Origin: a virus
DNA: 64,000 bases
IMG/VR virus record: IMGVR_UViG_3300044956_000373
Span: 1-64,000 of that record
Direction: 5' to 3' (one strand)
Shown: piece after piece, positions 55,321 to 64,000 of the stretch
How the letters are laid out: every line of letters begins with the position of its first letter
How positions within the stretch are numbered: the stretch's first letter is position 1
The notes under the pieces: generated by a model
What the model was told of the DNA's origin: nothing
Databases searched by the model: none
Seen by the model: the letters and a program-made list of their open reading frames with translations, nothing else
Translations under genes and position numbers: made by a program

Positions 55321-55346
55321 AACCCTCCGCAACGGAGGGTTTTTTA
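55321..55346 (+). terminator. Rho-independent terminator
   Basis: AACCCTCCG pairs with CGGAGGGTT around a CAA loop, followed by six T. Confidence 0.92.
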
Positions 55347-55370
55347 TTTATATAAAAATTCAGGATACTA

Positions 55371-55378
55371 TATTTATA
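55371..55378 (+). promoter_or_regulatory. TATTTATA upstream element
   Basis: TATTTATA 6 nt before the ATG at 55385. Confidence 0.45.
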
Positions 55379-55384
55379 TATGAT

Positions 55385-55843
55385 ATGTCTACAGGTATTT
55401 CATATGGTATAACATTTCCTTTCAGAGATTCATTTGTTGGTAGATACTTAGATGTTTCTAGCACAAATGAAGAAGAAATTAGAAATTCTTTAATTCATTT
55501 GATCTTAACTAAGAAGGGTACTAGATATTATTTACCTGATTTTGGGACAAGACTCTATGAGTATATTTTTGAACCATTAGATGGACCAACATTTTCTGAT
55601 ATTGAGGCCGATATTAGAGAATCAATCGGAACATATATGCCAAATTTATTGGTTACAAGTGTTACGATAGAACCGGCATCGGCGGGGTTGGAAGATAAAG
55701 GGTATACCGTAAATGAATTTAAACAAAGAGAATTTAAAGTACCTAACATATCACAATTAGAACACACCGCAAAAATTAAAATAGATTATAGAGTAACAAA
55801 TCAGGCGTTTGAAAGTAGTGATTTTGTTATTATCAATATTTAA
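55385..55843 (+). CDS. Baseplate wedge protein gp25-like
   Basis: A 152-residue member of the GPW/gp25 family, which joins baseplate to sheath and has a lysozyme-like history but no lytic role in most phages. Family features are GISYGITFPFRDS at the start, EEEIRNSLIHLILTKKGTRYYLPDFGTRLYEYIF, and DIEADIRESIGTYMPNLLVT. It is followed 6 bp later by the gp6-like gene, which in T4 is its direct partner in the wedge. Size is close to T4 gp25 (132). Confidence 0.92.
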   Translation: MSTGISYGITFPFRDSFVGRYLDVSSTNEEEIRNSLIHLILTKKGTRYYLPDFGTRLYEYIFEPLDGPTFSDIEADIRESIGTYMPNLLVTSVTIEPASAGLEDKGYTVNEFKQREFKVPNISQLEHTAKIKIDYRVTNQAFESSDFVIINI

Positions 55844-55849
55844 TGATAT

Positions 55850-57691
55850 ATGGCAGAAAAAAAGATTTCCTATACGACAAGAGATTTTCAAGGGATAAGA
55901 ACCGAATTGATAAATTTCACAAGAACTTATTATCCTGAGTTAGTTCGAAATTTTAATGATGCTGGAATTTTTTCTGTACTATTAGATCTTAACGCCGCGG
56001 TAACTGATAACCTACAATTTCAAATTGATAGAAGTATACAAGAAACCGTATTACAATTTGCACAACAAAGATCATCAATATATAACATAGCGAGAACATA
56101 TGGTCTAAAAGTACCTGGTCAAAGACCATCGGTTGCTTTAGTCGATTTTTCAATTACGGTTCCTGCTTTTGGAGATAGAGAAGATTTAAGATATTGTGGT
56201 ATATTAAGAAGAGGTTCTCAAGTGAATGGTGCGGGACAACCATTCGAAACCGTATATGATATTGATTTTGCATCGCCAATTAACGCTGAAGGAACCCCAA
56301 ATCGATTAAAAATCCCAAACTTTGATTCTAATGGTAATTTAATAAACTACACTATCACTAAAAGAGAAGTTGTTGTTAATGGAATTACAAAGGTATTTAA
56401 AAGAGTTATAACACCTAATGATGTTGTACCATATTTCCCATTGTTTTTACCTGAAAAAAATGTTTTAGGTATAACAAGTGTTTTATTAAAAGACGGAACA
56501 CAATATAGTACAATACCACAACCACAAGATTTTATAACACTTGAACCAGATAGATGGTACGAAGTAAAAGCGTTGGTTGAAGATAGAGTTTTTGTTGAAG
56601 ATCCAACTAAACCATCCGATCAACCTGGTATAAAAGTTGGAAGATACATATCAACATCTCAAAAATTTATTTCGGAATATACACCTGAAGGTTTTTGTAA
56701 ATTAACATTTGGTGGTGGTAATATTTCTGCAGAACAACAATTACGAGATTTCGCCAGAGATGGTAAAGGGTTTGATCTTGCAAGGTATTCTAATAATTTA
56801 GGATTAGGAAGTACATTAAAATCTAATAGCACTTTGTTTATCCAATATAGAATAGGTGGAGGTACTGGAAGTAATTTAGGTATTGATACTATCAATCAGA
56901 TTGGTACGGTTTCTTTCTCTGTAAATGGGCCGTCCGCTAGTGTAAATAGAAGTGTTATTAATAGTCTTAGATGTAATAATGTAACTGCCGCAATCGGAGG
57001 TGCGAATGCACCAACAACCGAAGATGTTAGACAAATGGTTTCATTTAACTTTGCCGCACAAAACAGAGCGGTGACCGTAAATGATTATGACTCAATACTT
57101 AGAACAATGCCATCTATTTATGGAGCGCCTGCAAAAGTTTCGATAACCGAAGAGAATAATAAAATAAAAATTAAGATGTTGTCTTATGACACTAGTGGTA
57201 ATTTAACTGATGTAATATCAAACACTTTAAAACAAAATGTTGCAAATTATTTATCAAACTATAGAATGATAAATGACTATATTTCTATTGAAAGTGCTCA
57301 ACCAATAGATTTAGCCGTTGAGTGTGATGTTGTGTTGGATAGCTCAACAACATCAGGCGCGGTAGTTGCAAAAGTAATTGAAATCATTTCTGACTATTTT
57401 AATCCACTTACAAGACAACTAGGTCAAAACGTTGTTGTTTCTGAATTAAAAAGATTAATCCAAAGTCAAAATGGGGTTATCAGTATTTCAGATATGAAAT
57501 TTTTTAACTTAGTTGGAGGTCAATATTCGTCATTTGAAACATCACAAACATATTCGGACCCTTTAACTCGTGAGATACAATTATTTGCTGATACAATATT
57601 TGCAGAACCTTCGCAAATCTATCAAATTAGATTCCCAAATAAAGACATTACGGTTAGAGTCCTTAACTTAAAAACCGTTAGTTTTTCATAG
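55850..57691 (+). CDS. Baseplate wedge protein gp6-like (baseplate J family)
   Basis: A 613-residue wedge protein that forms the (gp6)2 ring around the hub. It opens with ISYTTRDFQGIRTELINFTR and FNDAGIFSVLLDLNAAVTDNLQFQIDRS, the standard gp6/J N-terminal helices. The central beta domains include VNGITKVFKRV and EGFCKLTFGGGN. RAVTVNDYDSILRTMPSIYGAPAKV (about residues 402-426) is the conserved C-terminal core shared by gp6 and P2 J. T4 gp6 is 660 residues. It lies between gp25-like and the 1921-residue baseplate gene, as in T4 where gp7 follows gp6. Confidence 0.9.
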   Translation: MAEKKISYTTRDFQGIRTELINFTRTYYPELVRNFNDAGIFSVLLDLNAAVTDNLQFQIDRSIQETVLQFAQQRSSIYNIARTYGLKVPGQRPSVALVDFSITVPAFGDREDLRYCGILRRGSQVNGAGQPFETVYDIDFASPINAEGTPNRLKIPNFDSNGNLINYTITKREVVVNGITKVFKRVITPNDVVPYFPLFLPEKNVLGITSVLLKDGTQYSTIPQPQDFITLEPDRWYEVKALVEDRVFVEDPTKPSDQPGIKVGRYISTSQKFISEYTPEGFCKLTFGGGNISAEQQLRDFARDGKGFDLARYSNNLGLGSTLKSNSTLFIQYRIGGGTGSNLGIDTINQIGTVSFSVNGPSASVNRSVINSLRCNNVTAAIGGANAPTTEDVRQMVSFNFAAQNRAVTVNDYDSILRTMPSIYGAPAKVSITEENNKIKIKMLSYDTSGNLTDVISNTLKQNVANYLSNYRMINDYISIESAQPIDLAVECDVVLDSSTTSGAVVAKVIEIISDYFNPLTRQLGQNVVVSELKRLIQSQNGVISISDMKFFNLVGGQYSSFETSQTYSDPLTREIQLFADTIFAEPSQIYQIRFPNKDITVRVLNLKTVSFS

Positions 57692-57714
57692 TAATTTATT
57701 TTTTGACTTTGAGA

Positions 57715-57732
57715 CCTATTTTTGAAAATAGG
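57715..57732 (+). promoter_or_regulatory. Hairpin between gp6-like and 1921-residue genes
   Basis: CCTATTT (57715-57721) pairs with AAATAGG (57726-57732) around a 4-nt loop. No T-run follows; instead a TATTTATC element begins 9 bases later. It may be an mRNA processing or attenuation hairpin rather than a terminator. Confidence 0.4.
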
Positions 57733-57740
57733 AAATAAAC

Positions 57741-57748
57741 TATTTATC
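57741..57748 (+). promoter_or_regulatory. TATTTATC upstream element
   Basis: CTATTTATC followed by an A-rich stretch with AAAAAAGTAAAAAA, 17 nt before the ATG at 57766, like the helicase upstream region. Confidence 0.4.
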
Positions 57749-57765
57749 AAAAAAGTAAAAAATTA

Positions 57766-60700
57766 ATGCCTAAGTCATATAGAATAAGAACACAAGTCGG
57801 TGTTGATAAATATATTAACGTAGAGTTAGACCAAGATTTTGAGTTCTTAGAGATACTTTCTTTAAAGTTATTATCCGAGGATGTGTACACTCGGTTTTGT
57901 TCAGACTATGGAGTTATAGTAGGGAGAGTTTTAGTTAATAATGGATTTGGAATACCAAACGCCAGAGTTTCTGTTTTCATACCATTAGAAGCTGAAGACC
58001 AATTAAATCCTATTATTGCTGAATTATACCCATACCAAAACTTATCCGATAGAAATGAGGAAGGTTATAGATATAACCTTTTACCAAAAGATCCTTCATA
58101 TATCGGACATCAAGCCACAGGAACTTTTCCAACAAGAGCCGATGCCTTGATGGATCAATCCTATATTGAAGTGTATGACAAATACTACAGATTTTCAGTT
58201 AAAACCAACGAAAGTGGTGATTTCATGATTTTTGGAGTTCCTTTGGGTGATCAAACCGTGGTTATGGATGTTGATTTATCAGATATAGGTTGTTTTTCAC
58301 TTTCACCGCAAGATTTAATACAACAAGGTGTTGCTACTGAAGACCAAGTCGATGGAGCTAGTTTTAAAACATCTACAAATTTAGATTCATTACCACAAAT
58401 AGTTAATTTGAATTTTGACGTTGATGTAAGACCTCTTTGGGGTGATACCGATATTTGTCAAATTGGGATTACTAGAGTTGATTTTGATTTAACAAAATTG
58501 GCGAATATTAAAATAGAACCTACTTCAGTATTCATGGGGTCTATAATATCAACAACAAATGATGACGCTCTTAGAATAAGTTGTAAACCAAAAAACAACA
58601 CAGGAAATCTTTGTGAATTAATTGCGGGTGAAGGTCAAATAATGGCGATTAGACAAACAATTAATACAGATTCAGATGGTTACCCAATATTAGAGCAATA
58701 TAATTTAGAAAATAACGGAAAAGTTATAGATGGAGATGGTTCTTTTTTGGTTAACCTACCGATGAATTTGGACTATGTTATCACCGATGAATTTGGACAA
58801 CAAATATTATCTCAGGACCCAACAAAAGGAATACCAACGAAGGGTAAATACAGATTTAAATTCAAGTGGGTTAATAAAGAACAAAATTTAACAATATCCG
58901 ACATTCAATCTAACTTAGAAAATCTTAAAAAAGAAGTCGGAATAAAAAATCAAGACTATAGTGGTAACTTCCAAAGAGCACATTTTTTAGTTCCTAATAT
59001 AAAAGAATACGGATGGTCAACATATGATAAAGATCCATTACAAATTAAAAAACCAACAACATTTAACTACCAAATTTCGGCCAATAACAACATAGGGCCA
59101 ACTCAGATTATTGGACCTGTAGGTCTTCAGTTTGTTAGCGCACCAAACACATCGTCATTTATTATTTATATAAATGGTCAACAATACTTTGGTGACACAA
59201 ACCAAATCACAATACCGGCTCTTTCATCGTTTTATATTGATGGTATTGCTTTGAATACAAACCAACCACAAAATTTCACTTTTACAGAATATCCTATTGA
59301 GTTATATGATGTTTATAGATCTTACGCGTTTTCTTTAGATTGGAATGATTATGGGAATACTCAAATGATACAAGAAGCAATTAATTGTGAGGATAGGTTT
59401 TATGAGTTCAATTATAACAAAGTATACACTACAGCACTTTTTCTTGACAGATATAAAAATGGTATTGGTAGAGCGAAACATTTGGGGATTAAAGAAATAG
59501 ATGATAGAACATGTGCCTCAACAAATAATACTTTTCCTGTAAATGATATTATAAGAAATTTTGACCCAATATTTTTTGTTTTTAATATATTCACAAATAT
59601 TTTAATATTTCCGTTACTAACTTTATTATATGTAACACATTTTGTTGCTTTTATTTGGCCAATTCTAAAGTGGGTTTTATTGTTTTTAAGTATTAAATTC
59701 ATTAAGGATAGTTATCAGGATGCGGCGGTTGCAATTGATACCGCGGCTGAAGCGGTAAACGATGCTTTAAGTTTAATATCCTTCACGGCGGCTGGTCCTG
59801 TTATTGACCCAGGTTTAACACCTGAACTGATAAAAGACACTTTAGCTGCAATCAGAGACGCTGCTTACGCGATTTTAACATTTGCATCATCAATAGTTTA
59901 TCTCGCCTTCATTACAAACGCTATATTTGATTTTAAAAATGGAACTTGGAGAAGACTTAACATACCTAGATTAGGATTTCCAATGATAACTTACAACGAT
60001 TGTACAACATGTGAATGTGAGTGTAACACCGCAGAGTTGGATGACGATGTAACACCTCAATCAATACAAGACGAAATAGATTCACAAATTGCTGAGTCTG
60101 GAGCGGGATCAAATCTTCAGTTGGCAACACCAAAAAGTTTTTTAGCACCTGTAAATTCACCAGGATCTTATGAAATATCACACCCAAATTTAAATCAAAA
60201 TCCAATAGATTCTAATAATCCTGACGATGGAAATTTTTCATGTGGAGGATTATTTAACGACTTTCAATCTTTCTCATATACACTACAACAACAAGATATT
60301 GACGTTGACTTAGTTGTAAGAGCTAATTTTGATTTTTTAAGAATATTTTCAGGTTATGATATTTTAAGCTCAACTGATCCTATTAAATTAACCGCGAATG
60401 AAAAATATTTACTACACGCCCCACAACCATTTTTATGGGCAGCTAAAAAATTCAATGGTTTAAATCAAAGATGGTTTGCAATTCCAACATCAGTTACATA
60501 CCCCCAAAAACTAAACGAATTTAACACTAGAGATAAATATTTTACTAACTCAGGTACAGGTGTTGGGCCAAATAGAGTTAAAGTTAAGGTTAATAATTCA
60601 CCAAATGATTTTTACGATCAAGTATTGGTGGTATTGGCAAACCCTGGAACAACTAATTCCTTAGGTATAGGAGAATTCTTTTCATTCCAAGATCCAAACC

Positions 60701-63531
60701 TTTCAAACTCTTTCGTTAACTTGACAGGTGCTAGTTTTAATCAGTTTCAGACCAACTCAATAACTGGTGTAACATTTACGGGACAAACCACTGTAAATGT
60801 TGGATACGCCAACTTTTCAAATATTGACCAAACTTCTAACTTACAAGCCCAAATTGTTATTACCGCAACTACGGAGACAGCAGTACCATCATCGATACCG
60901 GGTATACCGGGAGTGAACGGGTATGAAGAAAGTTACTTAAAATACCCAACGGACATTGAATACTTCCAAGTCATTACTGGTATGACCGTGGGTAGTTTCT
61001 TATCTATGTCAAATAACACTACGCCAGGTTTATTTCCTAACGAATACTTACTTCATAGAATTAAGTATGTTACACCTGAATGTGGTATATTACCCGGATA
61101 TGGAGGACCTAATTATAACATCAGAACCACTTCACCGGCTTTACAATATATGCCAGGTTACCAAAATTTTGAAGTCGTTATTATGATTAGAGGGGTTGAT
61201 CCACACACTCAAAAACAAAATATTTCATATGATTTGTCTAGAATTTTTGGTTTGACAAGTTTTGGTTTAAATCAAAATTTAATTGTTAGTGGTAGTTATT
61301 ATTTGAATGTACCTATACAGGCTTACCCGACAACTCCAAGAAAACCAAAATCACACATTACAGGAAACAATCAGGGTCATAATTTGTATTTTAATTCATA
61401 TTCATTACAAATAAGTGGGCCGTCAGGTTCTAACCCTAATTTTACGGCATTTACATCCACATTACCATATTATTATTTGGCGACTGATGATAATATTTAT
61501 TCATCTTACGCACCTTCAGGCAATGTTCCTCCAAACTCTAATAATTTGGCGTCACCAACCAACCCAATTGTATTTCCGTCTCAAAGTACCTTACCATATT
61601 ATCAAACTCAAATAAATCCACCATCACCATTATCGGTAGGTGCTGGTGGAGGTGCTTATTTAAAATCAAACACAAATTTAAATTTATTTGGAATAACTAT
61701 AGTTAATAATCCATTTTCATATCTTGCTCTTGGAGAGGATAGATATTATAACAACGCACCTCCACTTACGAACTTCAATAGACTATATTATTTATATTCA
61801 CCTGTTTATTACGGAAACACATCTTTAACTCCAGTAAACTTTACAGATAGGAATAGAATTGTTATGAGAAGTGATCGTATTCCTACCTCAACGAGAGTTG
61901 AAAACGGGGTCGCATCAACAACGGGATATGGTTTACATCAAAATAATAATTTTACATTTTATTCTGCGAATGGAGAACAAGCACCTGAAATAATTCAGGC
62001 GGGATTTGACTCAACTGATGGATCACAGGCGGATCTTGACCCCATTACATCTGCTTTAACCGACACACTCCAATGTGAAAATATGGTATCATTACAATGT
62101 TATTCTGGTAGTGGAAATAATGTAGGTATTATACCAGCAGATCAATGCTCAATGCCTCCGGGTCGTGTTGTTAAAGGTTGTTATTGTTTATTAAATAAAG
62201 GAGATGAGGTTGCAAATAAAAGATGGTATTTAATTGGAGACGCATTTAAATACGACTCAGCTTTATTATTAGAGTGGAAAGTTAGATTTACCTTAAACTT
62301 TGCTGCGTGTAGAGGAGTATTTTCACAAACGTTTCAAAATAATTGGGTAAATGGTGTGTTATATATGTTTTCTTTCAATACTAGAAAATTATTTGGTTTA
62401 GATCCAAACAATCCAAGTTACACTTCAAGAAAATTTTATAAATCGTATTGTGATGATGTTATAATTCATAATGATATTACAAATAATTTCTATTACAGAA
62501 GTTCACCATGGAATGAGTCAACACAACAATTTGTTGGTAAAGAATCCCCAAATACAAGTGGTTTTATACAAGCATTAATAAATTTCCCCGGACCTGCATA
62601 TAACGTGAAACAAATACAATTCCCTACAACCGTGGTTGATTTAGGACCAAGAGATCTATTTGTTAATGAAATTTGCTCTAATCCTTCATTTGGTTCTTAT
62701 TATGCAAACCAAACAACCTCAACATCATACCAAGACAATTCAGACATATTACAATTGGCCTTCTTATCTAGAATTTTAAATAACACATTCAGACAAGGTA
62801 TGCAACCCGGTATTTTAGGTAATAACGTTAGAGAAGGTATTGGTGTTAGTGAATTTTTTGATAACGATAGAAAGGGTCAAAGAATTGATGGTGATATCGC
62901 TCAAATGATATCAATCAACTCTGAATGGAAAGTTTCACCTTTTATTGCAGAAAATTTAATTGGTATTACTAACCCAAATTCATACATATATTTTGGAAAT
63001 CAAGGCGGTAATGCGAACCAAACTAAACCTGTTTTTGGTGTATTCTTCTCCTCAAGAACCGACGAGTTTAGATATAGAAGAATTATGTCACCAGGGATTG
63101 AGACGTTCAATCAATTACCTTTAATTCAACAATCATTCGGTTACCCTAAATCTCAATTTGTACCAAATTACAAATGGTCATTAAGAAGTGGGTCTAGTAT
63201 TTTTGGTAATGAAAATAACAATTGGTATACGGATAGTGTAAACTCGCAAGCAGGATTTTTTCAAAAACAATATCAAGATGTTGATTTTGACACACCACTT
63301 GAGAAATATAGAACCACAACTACAAAGTTTGGATTCATAAGTAATTTCACGTCAACAAACCCACTATTACCAAACCCTAACCCATTTAACGTTTTACAAG
63401 GGGTTCCAAGTCCTGTCGTAACACCAATTTCTACTTTTGTTATTGGTGCACCATATCATTTTTATTTCGGGTTGGTAAATGGAAATACCGCAGTGGATAA
63501 ATTCTATAAACTATATGTTGCAGACTTCTAA
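57766..63531 (+). CDS. Giant baseplate-associated protein (gp7 position) with hydrophobic helices
   Basis: A 1921-residue protein in the place of T4 gp7. Residues 1-60 (YRIRTQVGVDKYINVELDQD) look like a baseplate-binding start. Residues 45-170 are a carboxypeptidase-regulatory-like beta sandwich (VGRVLVNNGFGIPNARVSVF through FMIFGVPLGDQTVVMDVDLS). Residues about 594-645 hold two strongly hydrophobic helices (FFVFNIFTNILIFPLLTLLY and VAFIWPILKWVLLFLSIKF) and about 700-725 a third (AILTFASSIVYLAFITNAIF). A Cys cluster (CTTCECEC) follows near 747. The remainder is beta-rich and Tyr/Asn-rich. Hydrophobic helices are unusual in a baseplate protein. It could be a periphery or membrane-contact component. 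Stop and next start overlap by one base. Confidence 0.6.
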   Translation: MPKSYRIRTQVGVDKYINVELDQDFEFLEILSLKLLSEDVYTRFCSDYGVIVGRVLVNNGFGIPNARVSVFIPLEAEDQLNPIIAELYPYQNLSDRNEEGYRYNLLPKDPSYIGHQATGTFPTRADALMDQSYIEVYDKYYRFSVKTNESGDFMIFGVPLGDQTVVMDVDLSDIGCFSLSPQDLIQQGVATEDQVDGASFKTSTNLDSLPQIVNLNFDVDVRPLWGDTDICQIGITRVDFDLTKLANIKIEPTSVFMGSIISTTNDDALRISCKPKNNTGNLCELIAGEGQIMAIRQTINTDSDGYPILEQYNLENNGKVIDGDGSFLVNLPMNLDYVITDEFGQQILSQDPTKGIPTKGKYRFKFKWVNKEQNLTISDIQSNLENLKKEVGIKNQDYSGNFQRAHFLVPNIKEYGWSTYDKDPLQIKKPTTFNYQISANNNIGPTQIIGPVGLQFVSAPNTSSFIIYINGQQYFGDTNQITIPALSSFYIDGIALNTNQPQNFTFTEYPIELYDVYRSYAFSLDWNDYGNTQMIQEAINCEDRFYEFNYNKVYTTALFLDRYKNGIGRAKHLGIKEIDDRTCASTNNTFPVNDIIRNFDPIFFVFNIFTNILIFPLLTLLYVTHFVAFIWPILKWVLLFLSIKFIKDSYQDAAVAIDTAAEAVNDALSLISFTAAGPVIDPGLTPELIKDTLAAIRDAAYAILTFASSIVYLAFITNAIFDFKNGTWRRLNIPRLGFPMITYNDCTTCECECNTAELDDDVTPQSIQDEIDSQIAESGAGSNLQLATPKSFLAPVNSPGSYEISHPNLNQNPIDSNNPDDGNFSCGGLFNDFQSFSYTLQQQDIDVDLVVRANFDFLRIFSGYDILSSTDPIKLTANEKYLLHAPQPFLWAAKKFNGLNQRWFAIPTSVTYPQKLNEFNTRDKYFTNSGTGVGPNRVKVKVNNSPNDFYDQVLVVLANPGTTNSLGIGEFFSFQDPNLSNSFVNLTGASFNQFQTNSITGVTFTGQTTVNVGYANFSNIDQTSNLQAQIVITATTETAVPSSIPGIPGVNGYEESYLKYPTDIEYFQVITGMTVGSFLSMSNNTTPGLFPNEYLLHRIKYVTPECGILPGYGGPNYNIRTTSPALQYMPGYQNFEVVIMIRGVDPHTQKQNISYDLSRIFGLTSFGLNQNLIVSGSYYLNVPIQAYPTTPRKPKSHITGNNQGHNLYFNSYSLQISGPSGSNPNFTAFTSTLPYYYLATDDNIYSSYAPSGNVPPNSNNLASPTNPIVFPSQSTLPYYQTQINPPSPLSVGAGGGAYLKSNTNLNLFGITIVNNPFSYLALGEDRYYNNAPPLTNFNRLYYLYSPVYYGNTSLTPVNFTDRNRIVMRSDRIPTSTRVENGVASTTGYGLHQNNNFTFYSANGEQAPEIIQAGFDSTDGSQADLDPITSALTDTLQCENMVSLQCYSGSGNNVGIIPADQCSMPPGRVVKGCYCLLNKGDEVANKRWYLIGDAFKYDSALLLEWKVRFTLNFAACRGVFSQTFQNNWVNGVLYMFSFNTRKLFGLDPNNPSYTSRKFYKSYCDDVIIHNDITNNFYYRSSPWNESTQQFVGKESPNTSGFIQALINFPGPAYNVKQIQFPTTVVDLGPRDLFVNEICSNPSFGSYYANQTTSTSYQDNSDILQLAFLSRILNNTFRQGMQPGILGNNVREGIGVSEFFDNDRKGQRIDGDIAQMISINSEWKVSPFIAENLIGITNPNSYIYFGNQGGNANQTKPVFGVFFSSRTDEFRYRRIMSPGIETFNQLPLIQQSFGYPKSQFVPNYKWSLRSGSSIFGNENNNWYTDSVNSQAGFFQKQYQDVDFDTPLEKYRTTTTKFGFISNFTSTNPLLPNPNPFNVLQGVPSPVVTPISTFVIGAPYHFYFGLVNGNTAVDKFYKLYVADF

Positions 63532-64000
63532 TGTACGACGAAAATACAAATATAATATTAGGTGACCGAAGATTTAAAGGGGGTATAAATGTTGATGGGG
63601 CTATTGATGTACCACTAAAACAAAGTACCAAATTAATTAACGAATACGATAGAACAATAAATGTTAATTTAGAAGAACTTTTCGATCAAGAAAGACAAGA
63701 ATCTACAATTTTTAGACCAGTTTGTAAGTATAGTCTTGTTTTTGATAATGCAATTACTGGATCAACTACCTATGTTCCATTTAGAAATAATTTGTATTAT
63801 ACAAATGAAATACAAAACACAATCACGTCATTTCCTAATGGAAATGTTGGACAAAGCGCCTTACCAACACCATGGGATGGTTTTCCACAATATTTTGAAT
63901 TTGATTTTATTAGAACTGATAGGGGTGTTGTTGGATACACCGCACCCCCTAGTAACCACATAAATTTTAAACCATTAAGTGCTTCTACATATAATTGGAC
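63531..64000 (+). CDS. Baseplate-region protein, 3' end outside window
   Basis: An open frame from ATG 63531 (overlapping the previous stop as TAATG) to the window end; 156 codons are visible. It begins MYDENTNIILGDRRFKGGIN and continues as a beta-rich sequence with EYDRTINVNLEELFDQERQE and FEFDFIRTDRGVVGYT. The tight overlap marks it as the next member of the baseplate operon, where T4 has gp8 or gp9. No motif allows a specific assignment. Confidence 0.65.
   Translation, partial: MYDENTNIILGDRRFKGGINVDGAIDVPLKQSTKLINEYDRTINVNLEELFDQERQESTIFRPVCKYSLVFDNAITGSTTYVPFRNNLYYTNEIQNTITSFPNGNVGQSALPTPWDGFPQYFEFDFIRTDRGVVGYTAPPSNHINFKPLSASTYNW

Noticed and set aside
57715-57732. Terminator after the gp6-like gene
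   Set aside because: The hairpin has no following T run and is followed directly by an A-rich upstream element, so it is listed as a hairpin of unknown role.
1-64000. tRNA genes
   Set aside because: The gaps between genes are short and AT-rich; no cloverleaf with a T-arm consensus was noticed by eye. A covariance-model scan would settle it.

Overview
The window is part of the genome of a large, AT-rich, contractile-tailed bacteriophage of the T4-like type. Several T4 modules are recognisable: family B DNA polymerase (gp43-like), gp32-like single-strand binding protein, UvsX-like recombinase, a 5'-3' nuclease of the T4 RNase H type, gp41-like replicative helicase, tail sheath, tail tube, a tape-measure protein, gp25, gp6 and very large baseplate or hub proteins. 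No capsid, terminase, portal, lysis, tRNA or CRISPR locus is visible. The host cannot be read from the sequence. The low GC content and near absence of Shine-Dalgarno sequences would fit a Bacteroidota-like host, but that is only a suggestion.

Layout. (1) 1-8.7 kb: adhesin-like tail fibres built from two repeat types (a 'TGGTY' beta repeat and a YadA-head-like 'IGGG..N' repeat), two GT-B glycosyltransferases, and short appendage genes, one broken by three in-frame stops. (2) 8.7-14.2 kb: two more glycosyltransferases and a long Asn-rich appendage gene broken by six stops and a frameshift. (3) 14.3-17.1 kb: DNA polymerase, with a hairpin just upstream that may be a translational operator. (4) 17.1-24.2 kb, minus strand: a gp13-like neck protein, a metallopeptidase-superoxide dismutase fusion and an SNF2-type helicase carrying a 368-residue LAGLIDADG intein in its Walker A motif. 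(5) 24.2-46.7 kb: gp14-like and gp15-like neck/terminator proteins, a very large sheath, a HAD phosphatase, tube, a gp26-like protein with a likely +1 frameshift, tape measure, giant hub/baseplate proteins of 1683 and 2198 residues, a LysM-like protein and a Pro-rich protein. (6) 46.8-54.6 kb: replication/recombination genes with an HNH endonuclease and a class II ribonucleotide reductase. (7) 54.7-64 kb: baseplate wedge genes (gp25, gp6, a 1921-residue protein) and a gene running off the end.

How they work together. Regions 4, 5 and 7 make the neck, tail and baseplate. Region 6 plus the polymerase makes the recombination-dependent replisome and its dNTPs. Regions 1-2 make host-recognition fibres together with enzymes that probably glycosylate them. 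The first of these enzymes closely resembles the BAHT heptosyltransferases that bacteria use on autotransporter adhesins. Several enzymes or accessory proteins (HAD phosphatase, Pro-rich protein, a 210-residue protein, the SOD fusion) have short amphipathic leaders or linkers with (L/I)xE sites, as expected of proteins processed by a T4-type prohead protease and packaged in the head. A recurring TATTTAT(A/T/C) element in coding orientation lies before many genes on both strands and is probably the main late regulatory element.
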